Source: Demequina aestuarii
Lineage (GTDB): Bacteria; Actinomycetota; Actinomycetes; Actinomycetales; Demequinaceae
NCBI RefSeq assembly: GCF_000975095.1
Contig: NZ_BBRD01000001.1
Span: 1,321,467-1,385,466, forward strand
Direction of reading: 5' to 3'
DNA: 64,000 bases
Shown: positions 58,960 through 64,000 of the stretch, piece by piece
Numbering within the stretch: position 1 is the first letter of the stretch
Layout: the number at the start of each line of letters is the position of its first letter
Program-made: the position numbers and the translations under genes
Notes under the pieces: generated by a model
What the model was told of the DNA's origin: nothing
Databases searched by the model: none
The model's input: only the letters and a program-made list of their open reading frames with translations

Positions 58960-59834
58960 TGGCCGGGACGGAGCCAGCGCGCACGGTTGAGCACCTCAGT
59001 GAGTCGCCCGGGATGGGAGCCGCGTTCGCCCGCGCGCTGATCCCCCGCCGCGGCGACACGGCCCGCATCCCGGACCGTGCGGTGACGATTCACGGGCACC
59101 GGCAGGACCTCGCCCGTCTCGCCGAGTACTCCCGGGTCTGCGAATTCACGCTGCGGCACTCGGTGCCCGCGACGTGGATCCACGTCCTCACGTTCCCGCT
59201 CCACGTGCACCTCTTGAGCGACGCTGAGTCGTCGGTGCCCCTCGTAGGTGCGGTTCACGTGTCGAACGACATGACGATGCATCGGGCTGTTGGCGCCGAT
59301 GAGGCGCTGGACCTCACCGTGCATCTCGAGAACCTGCGCCCGCACCGCCGTGGCGCCCTGGTGGACCTCGTGGGCCAGGCTCACGCGGACGGGGAACTGG
59401 TCTGGGACGGCGTCAGCACGTACCTGTCGAGCAGCGTCAGCGTTCCCGGCGACCCCGAAGGGCGCGACCGGACGCCGTTCGAGGCTGGTACGCCCCACGG
59501 ACTCTGGCGCCTCCCCGCCGACCTGGGGCGGCGGTACCGCCGCGCGTCGAAGGACCCCAATCCCATCCACACGAGCCGTCTTGCGGCGAAGGCGTTCGGG
59601 TTCCCGCGGCCCATCATTCACGGCATGTGGACTCACGCTCGGGCCCTGGCAGCTCTCGAAGGACGGCTCGCCGACGCGTTCTCGGTGCACGTCGACTTCG
59701 TGAAGCCCATCCTGCTGCCGCGCACCGTGGGCTTCACGTCGACCGCCACCGAGCGCAGCCTGGACGTCGCCGTGACCTCGCGGGACGGCGCCACGCCGTT
59801 CCTGCTGATGAGGGCCAAGGACGGGTCGCCGTGA
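58959..59834 (+). CDS. MaoC-type (R)-3-hydroxyacyl dehydratase (HtdX-like)
   Basis: 291 residues: two hotdog halves. The C-terminal half has RRASKDPNPIHTSRLAAKAF followed by GFPRPIIHGMW, the hydratase-2 motif with the Asp and His needed for (R)-enoyl hydratase activity; the N-terminal half lacks it. This double-hotdog layout and position next to FabG4-like reductase match HtdX (Rv0241c). ATG overlaps the previous stop by one base; GTGA overlap follows. Confidence 0.87.
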   Translation: MAGTEPARTVEHLSESPGMGAAFARALIPRRGDTARIPDRAVTIHGHRQDLARLAEYSRVCEFTLRHSVPATWIHVLTFPLHVHLLSDAESSVPLVGAVHVSNDMTMHRAVGADEALDLTVHLENLRPHRRGALVDLVGQAHADGELVWDGVSTYLSSSVSVPGDPEGRDRTPFEAGTPHGLWRLPADLGRRYRRASKDPNPIHTSRLAAKAFGFPRPIIHGMWTHARALAALEGRLADAFSVHVDFVKPILLPRTVGFTSTATERSLDVAVTSRDGATPFLLMRAKDGSP

Positions 59835-60352
59835 ACCTGTGGCTGAGGCTGCTTCGCGTGCGGCTCGCCGCGCAGCGTGGCGCACGCATCAGCCTCTGGG
59901 ACACCGTCGCGACCCGGTTCCGGGTGGTGCCCACGGACCTCGACACCGTAGGCCACATGAACAATGGCCGGTACCTCACGCTGCTCGACCTCGGCCGGCT
60001 GGATCTGATGGTCCGCTCCGGGTTCTGGCAGCGATGCCGCGACCGCGGCTGGTTCCCGGTCGTGGCGGGCCAGACCATCACCTATTGGAAGAACCTGACT
60101 CTTGCCCAGTCCTTCGACGTCCACACGCGCGTGGCCGGCGGCGACGAACGCTGGGTGTACCTCGAGCAGACATTCAGGCGCGGTGACGTCGTGCACGCTC
60201 ACGCGCTCATCCGAGCCTGCTTCGTCGAACGTGGGCACGGCCGCGTCCCCACCGCCGATCTCGACGCGGAACTCGGCGGCTTCCCTGACCATGTGAGCGT
60301 GCCCGATTGGGTACGCTCCTGGACAACGCACTCGGCGGCGAAGACCGTCTGA
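59831..60352 (+). CDS. Acyl-CoA thioesterase-like hotdog protein (THEM6 type)
   Basis: 173 residues, single hotdog with hydrophobic N-terminus. RFRVVPTDLDTVGHMNNGRYL contains the usual D-x-x-GHMNN phrase of 4-hydroxybenzoyl-CoA-type thioesterases (DxDxxxHMNN), and ITYWKNLTLAQSF follows. It probably hydrolyses an acyl-CoA; specificity unknown. The GTG start overlaps the MaoC stop (GTGA), giving four tightly coupled genes in a row. A 51-nt gap separates it from the ligase gene. Confidence 0.82.
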   Translation: MNLWLRLLRVRLAAQRGARISLWDTVATRFRVVPTDLDTVGHMNNGRYLTLLDLGRLDLMVRSGFWQRCRDRGWFPVVAGQTITYWKNLTLAQSFDVHTRVAGGDERWVYLEQTFRRGDVVHAHALIRACFVERGHGRVPTADLDAELGGFPDHVSVPDWVRSWTTHSAAKTV

Positions 60353-60403
60353 GCAGTCCCCCATCCCCGCGGTCCCCCGACCCATCGCCATCAATGGAGA
60401 TGA

Positions 60404-62125
60404 ATGATGAACGACACCACCCTCCCCAGTCACGACCCCATCGGGGACGCCGACCGCCCCTGGTTCGCGTTCTATCCCGACAGCGTGTCCCGGACCATCG
60501 ACCCGCCGGTCGAGCGCTCGCTCGGCGACATGGCGGCCCACGCCGCGCAGCGCTACGGGGACCGCACCGCCTTCTCGAATCTGGGCGGCACGCTCAGCTT
60601 CGCCGAGGTCGACGAGATCGCCACCCGCATCGCCTCGTACCTTCAGAACGACCTGGGGCTCCACAAGGGCGACCGCATCGTGCTGCAGATGCCGAACCTC
60701 ATGCAGTATCCGGTGGCGCTGTACGGCGCGCTGAGAGCAGGGCTCGTGGTGGTGAACGCGAACCCGTTGTACACCGCCCACGAGCTCGCCGCGGTGGTGA
60801 AGGATGCGGAGCCGCGCGCCATCATCGTGCTCGCCAACTTCGCGGACAAGGTGGAGAAGGTGCTGCCCGGCAGCACCATCGAGCACGTGATCGTCACGCA
60901 GGCAGGCGACATGCTCCACCAGCCCAAGCGCGCCATCGTCAACCTCGTCGCCAAGCGGATCAAGAAGATGGTGCCCGCGTACTCGCTGCCGCAGGCCATC
61001 GAGTTCCGCGCGCTGCTGACCGGAGACCCCGTCGAGTTCACCGACCCGGGTGTCGAGCACTCCGACGTGGCCTTCCTGCAGTACACGGGCGGCACGACCG
61101 GTGGCACCAAGGCCGCGGTGCTCACCCACTGGAACCTGCTCAACAATCAGGAGCAGTTCATCGGCCAGATCAGGGTGGTGCTCGAGGAGGGCAACACCTC
61201 CGTCATCGCGGCGCTCCCGCTCTATCACGTGTTCGCGCTGACCGTGAACTGCATCGGCTTCTTCCGATTCGGCGGGCACAACGTGCTCATCACGAACCCG
61301 CGCGACACGGCGGCCTTCATCAAGACGCTCGACGCCGAGAAGCCCGATTGCCTGGTGCTGGTCAGCACGCTCGCCGGCGCGCTGATGGAGAGGCCCGAGT
61401 TCTCGAAGCTCGACCTGTCCAACGTCAAGGTCTCCGTCGCGGGCGGCATGGCCTTGCGCACGGCCGTCGGCTCGCGTTGGCGCGACCTGACCCACTCGGA
61501 GATCATCGAGGGCTACGGGCTCACGGAGGCCTCACCGGTCGTGAGCGTCAACCCCACCCACCTGCCGCCGCGCGTGGGCACCATCGGCGTGCCCTTGCCC
61601 TCGACCGACGTCCGGATTCTCGCCGAGGACGGCACTGAGGCGCCATTCGGCGAGCCGGGTGAGCTCGCCGTGAAGGGGCCGCAGGTGATGCAGGGCTACT
61701 GGCGCCAGCCGGAGGCGACCGCAGAGGTCATCACGGACGACGGCTGGCTGCTCACCGGCGACATCGCCACCATGGACGAGGACGGCTACCTGCGCATCGT
61801 GGACCGCAAGAAGGAGATCATCCTGGTGTCCGGCTTCAATGTGTATCCGGGAGACCTCGAGGACGCGGCGATGCAGCATCCGAAGGTGCTCGAGGCGGGC
61901 GCGATCCCCATCGAGGACGAGCACGCGGGCGAGGTTCCCAAGCTGTTCGTGGTCCGGCGCGATGACTCGCTGACCGAGGCCGAGCTCATGGCCTTCCTCA
62001 AGGAGGAGCTCACCGGCTACAAGCGCCCCCGGGAGATCGAGTTCCTCGACGAGCTGCCCAAGACGAATGTGGGCAAGGTGCTGCGACGCGGGCTCCGCGA
62101 GCTCGAAGCAGCCAAGACCACGTAG
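60404..62125 (+). CDS. fadD: Long-chain fatty-acid-CoA ligase
   Basis: 573 residues, the normal FadD length. AMP-binding motif YTGGTTGGTKAAVLTHWN near residue 222, motif GYGLTEASPV near 370, STGDIATMDEDGYLRIVDRK near 455 and the C-terminal lysine region with NVGKVLRRGLRE. It activates fatty acids to acyl-AMP and then acyl-CoA, feeding the beta-oxidation genes in front. Start: ATG 60404, or ATG 60407 which has the better spacing to GGAGA. Likely the last gene of the operon. The next gene has its own promoter-like box. Confidence 0.93.
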   Translation: MMNDTTLPSHDPIGDADRPWFAFYPDSVSRTIDPPVERSLGDMAAHAAQRYGDRTAFSNLGGTLSFAEVDEIATRIASYLQNDLGLHKGDRIVLQMPNLMQYPVALYGALRAGLVVVNANPLYTAHELAAVVKDAEPRAIIVLANFADKVEKVLPGSTIEHVIVTQAGDMLHQPKRAIVNLVAKRIKKMVPAYSLPQAIEFRALLTGDPVEFTDPGVEHSDVAFLQYTGGTTGGTKAAVLTHWNLLNNQEQFIGQIRVVLEEGNTSVIAALPLYHVFALTVNCIGFFRFGGHNVLITNPRDTAAFIKTLDAEKPDCLVLVSTLAGALMERPEFSKLDLSNVKVSVAGGMALRTAVGSRWRDLTHSEIIEGYGLTEASPVVSVNPTHLPPRVGTIGVPLPSTDVRILAEDGTEAPFGEPGELAVKGPQVMQGYWRQPEATAEVITDDGWLLTGDIATMDEDGYLRIVDRKKEIILVSGFNVYPGDLEDAAMQHPKVLEAGAIPIEDEHAGEVPKLFVVRRDDSLTEAELMAFLKEELTGYKRPREIEFLDELPKTNVGKVLRRGLRELEAAKTT

Positions 62126-62138
62126 GTCAACCACTCAG

Positions 62139-62144
62139 TACCCT
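62139..62144 (+). promoter_or_regulatory. -10-like TACCCT box, leaderless spacing
   Basis: TACCCT plus six bases precede the ATG at 62151. Supports a separate leaderless transcript for the unknown protein. Confidence 0.4.
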
Positions 62145-62150
62145 CGAGGC

Positions 62151-63236
62151 ATGGACGCCCTTGCAGACCGCCTGATGCGCGGCCCGCGAGGGCGTCGCTT
62201 CTTGATGGCGCTGCTGACGTCCGCGGACGACCGCGCCCGCGAGGCAGTCGTCTTCGCAACGAGCGACTTCTCCGATCACACCGCCTCCTTCGGCTGGGCT
62301 GTCGAGGGACCTGCCGACGGGGAGCCTCCGCACGTCACCGCCCCTCAGGCGGCTGATGCACTCGCCGGGGTCGCGCCTACGGCTCCCGAGAGCGAGGGCC
62401 TGCTTCACGCGTTCCGCGAGACTGTGAACGACGCGATGTATTGGCAGCCCCCAGGCAACGAAGAAGTCCTCGCGTCCCGACCGGGACTCGACAAGGTGCT
62501 GGCCCGGATGGCGAGTGTCGTCGCGAAGTCCCCTGCTGCTGCATGGCTCGATGCTCCCCTGAGCGGCGGTGACCAGCATCGGGTGCGGTGGCCGGAGACA
62601 GAGATCCGCCACGGGGAGCCGGGCACCTGGGACACGTCGGTGCCCGCGGCAGAGGTGCTCGGTCAGTGGGGACTGGCCGTGCGCGAGGAGGAGTCGACCG
62701 CGCGGCGCGAGCGTCCCGCCGACCCCCACGCGAACTGGAGCGGGACCTGGTGGTCGGTCCCCCCGCTGCCACTCGTCAGCACCACGAGGAACCTCGGCGA
62801 GCGTGGTCCCGTGGGACTGCACCTGGTGGAGGACTCCTTCGGCGAGGAACAGGCGACGACTGTGCCGGTCACGGTCCCGCCACGCGCCCGCGTACTCGAG
62901 ATTGCGTGCGCGGAGGACTGGGCGGAGCTGTGCCGCCGCCACTCCATCGATGTGACCGCGTCGAGACGTCACGATTGGTTCAACTGCACCGGCCGCCACG
63001 GAGACTGGGTGATCCCGGACTGGGGGCGGGTGGCCGCGGAGTACGACGGCGTGCACCTCACCGCCGCCGCCTATCTTGAGGCCTCACGTGTTCCCATCAC
63101 GGTCGGCGACGGTCTTGCGAGCGTGATCGCCGGGTGGAATCCCGACGCGACCGTGTGGCTGCGCGACGTCACGCATCCGGAGGATCAGGAGGTGGAATGG
63201 GTGTGGCCCGATGGCGGAGAGTGGCGCCGGGCGTGA
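62151..63236 (+). CDS. Hypothetical protein, 361 residues
   Basis: No family recognised. No signal peptide or membrane helices. Two halves can be told apart: an N-terminal part to about residue 185, and a C-terminal part with ARVLEIACAEDWAELCRRHS, DWFNCTGRHGDWVIPDW and YDGVHLTAAAYL, whose wording is repeated in other actinobacterial hypothetical proteins I know only as unnamed. ATG 62151 follows the -10-like box. It is 25 nt from the ligase stop but probably independent. Confidence 0.65.
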   Translation: MDALADRLMRGPRGRRFLMALLTSADDRAREAVVFATSDFSDHTASFGWAVEGPADGEPPHVTAPQAADALAGVAPTAPESEGLLHAFRETVNDAMYWQPPGNEEVLASRPGLDKVLARMASVVAKSPAAAWLDAPLSGGDQHRVRWPETEIRHGEPGTWDTSVPAAEVLGQWGLAVREEESTARRERPADPHANWSGTWWSVPPLPLVSTTRNLGERGPVGLHLVEDSFGEEQATTVPVTVPPRARVLEIACAEDWAELCRRHSIDVTASRRHDWFNCTGRHGDWVIPDWGRVAAEYDGVHLTAAAYLEASRVPITVGDGLASVIAGWNPDATVWLRDVTHPEDQEVEWVWPDGGEWRRA

Positions 63237-63265
63237 CACTCGACAGTTCCTGGTGCGCCCTCTCG

Positions 63266-64000
63266 TCATCGCGCCAGCGCGCGCACCTCGCTGCCCAGTG
63301 AAGGGTCGCGCATCGCGCCCGTGGCGGTCATCACCGCATCGGCGCCCTCGTCGCGGTACACGCGGTAGTCCTCCGCGGTGAGCACGCCGCCGACCCCCAC
63401 GATCGCGTAGGCGTGGCCCCCGTCCTCACGGTGGCGCACCAAACGGCGGGTCATGGCGAGGCCAGCCCACCGGATCGAGGCACCGCACACGCCGGCAGTC
63501 TCTCGTCCAGGGCCCAGCAGCGCCTGCCGTCCGGCCGCGTCCACGAGCATTGCGGGCAACGTGTTGATGGCAGCGATCCCGTCGACGACCGGTGCCACCG
63601 CACGGACCAAGCCCGCCAGTGCATCGTCGTCGCGGAAGTAGGCGATCTTGAGCACCAGCGGTATGTCGCCGATCCGCTCCCTGACGGCTCGCACCACTCT
63701 CGCCGCCAGCGCCGTGTCGAAGCACAGCAAGGCTCCGGTGCCCTCATTGGGGCAGCTGAGGTTGAGCTCCACGGCTCCGACGCCGGTCTCCACGACCAGT
63801 TGCGCAGTGCGCGCATAGTCCGCGACGAGATTCGCGTCGTCTCCATCGCGCGTGCCCTGGCACGAGCCGACGAGCACCTGGCCGTCGGCCGCGGCCGCTG
63901 CCGCAGCAGCCATGTCGGGCTGCCACTCGTCCGGGTCAGGAGACGGGACGCCGTACGAGTTGGAGATGCTGTGTGCGGTGGTGAGGTCGGCGTCCGCCAT
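63266..64000 (-). CDS. Dihydroorotate dehydrogenase-like flavoprotein (N-terminus beyond the window)
   Basis: At least 244 residues, extending past the right edge; the ATG at the very edge is probably internal because relatives have 60-80 residues before this point. VELNLSCPNEGTG is the flavin/substrate loop of class 1 dihydroorotate dehydrogenases and dihydropyrimidine dehydrogenases, VLKIAYFRDDD carries the FMN-phosphate Lys, and GVGGVLTAEDYR the phosphate-binding loop. The catalytic Cys/Ser loop near residue 45-60 lies just in or before the visible part. Whether it acts in pyrimidine synthesis or breakdown is open. Confidence 0.7.
   Translation of the reverse strand: MADADLTTAHSISNSYGVPSPDPDEWQPDMAAAAAAAADGQVLVGSCQGTRDGDDANLVADYARTAQLVVETGVGAVELNLSCPNEGTGALLCFDTALAARVVRAVRERIGDIPLVLKIAYFRDDDALAGLVRAVAPVVDGIAAINTLPAMLVDAAGRQALLGPGRETAGVCGASIRWAGLAMTRRLVRHREDGGHAYAIVGVGGVLTAEDYRVYRDEGADAVMTATGAMRDPSLGSEVRALAR

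Overview
The window is chromosomal DNA of a high-GC Gram-positive bacterium, most likely an actinobacterium of the order Micrococcales; the genus cannot be settled from sequence alone. Signs of this are strong G/C preference at third codon positions, many GTG starts, actinobacterial families (DUF2254, FabG4/HtdX-type fatty acid genes, stand-alone Rv0428c-like SH3 protein, Pr6Pr membrane protein) and repeated promoter-like TANNNT boxes 6-8 nt upstream of start codons, the pattern of leaderless mRNAs. The two edge genes are incomplete. I saw no insertion sequence, phage, CRISPR array or rRNA.

Region 1 (1-11.5 kb) is an envelope polysaccharide locus: an ABC export ATPase, a plus-strand run of glycosyltransferases with 4-bp stop/start overlaps (GT2, O-antigen ligase/polymerase-like protein, GT4, a GT4-GT2 fusion, GT4, a TuaH-like protein, GT4), and facing it a low-molecular-weight tyrosine phosphatase plus a Wzz/bacterial tyrosine kinase. 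A perfect Crp/GlxR-type palindrome lies in front of the kinase. Region 2 (11.5-28 kb) is mostly housekeeping: a NUDIX/NYN fusion, a GGDEF protein, membrane proteins and a GT2-GtrA protein, an M15 peptidase behind a structured leader, a DEAD-box helicase, thymidine kinase, a UbiB-like kinase with a PadR regulator, and an enoyl-CoA hydratase/SDR pair.

Region 3 (27.8-32 kb) is a second extracellular polysaccharide unit: a cellulose-synthase-like GT2 and a membrane-anchored GH18-like protein with two chitin-binding-type modules, preceded by another Crp/GlxR-type site and an 11-codon leader ORF. Region 4 (32-38.8 kb) holds redox and lipid-type genes: a haem-oxygenase-like diiron protein coupled to a CDGSH protein, a luciferase-like monooxygenase, an App1-type phosphatase, a zinc-ribbon SDR and a DUF389 protein.

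Region 5 (38.8-48 kb) looks accessory: sparse coding, less G/C-rich stretches, a sulfatase with its formylglycine-generating enzyme and a HAD phosphatase, bracketed by two small acidic proteins sharing a C-terminal motif, then a LuxR regulator and two related lipoproteins, each preceded by the same non-coding sequence block. Region 6 (48-64 kb) carries an rRNA-methyltransferase-like gene, tRNA-Pro(GGG), a further methyltransferase, three membrane-protein genes and a fatty-acid module: acyl-CoA oxidase/dehydrogenase and TetR regulator on one strand, thiolase, FabG4-like reductase, MaoC dehydratase, thioesterase and acyl-CoA ligase on the other, with a 31-bp near-palindrome between them. A dihydroorotate-dehydrogenase-like gene runs off the right edge.
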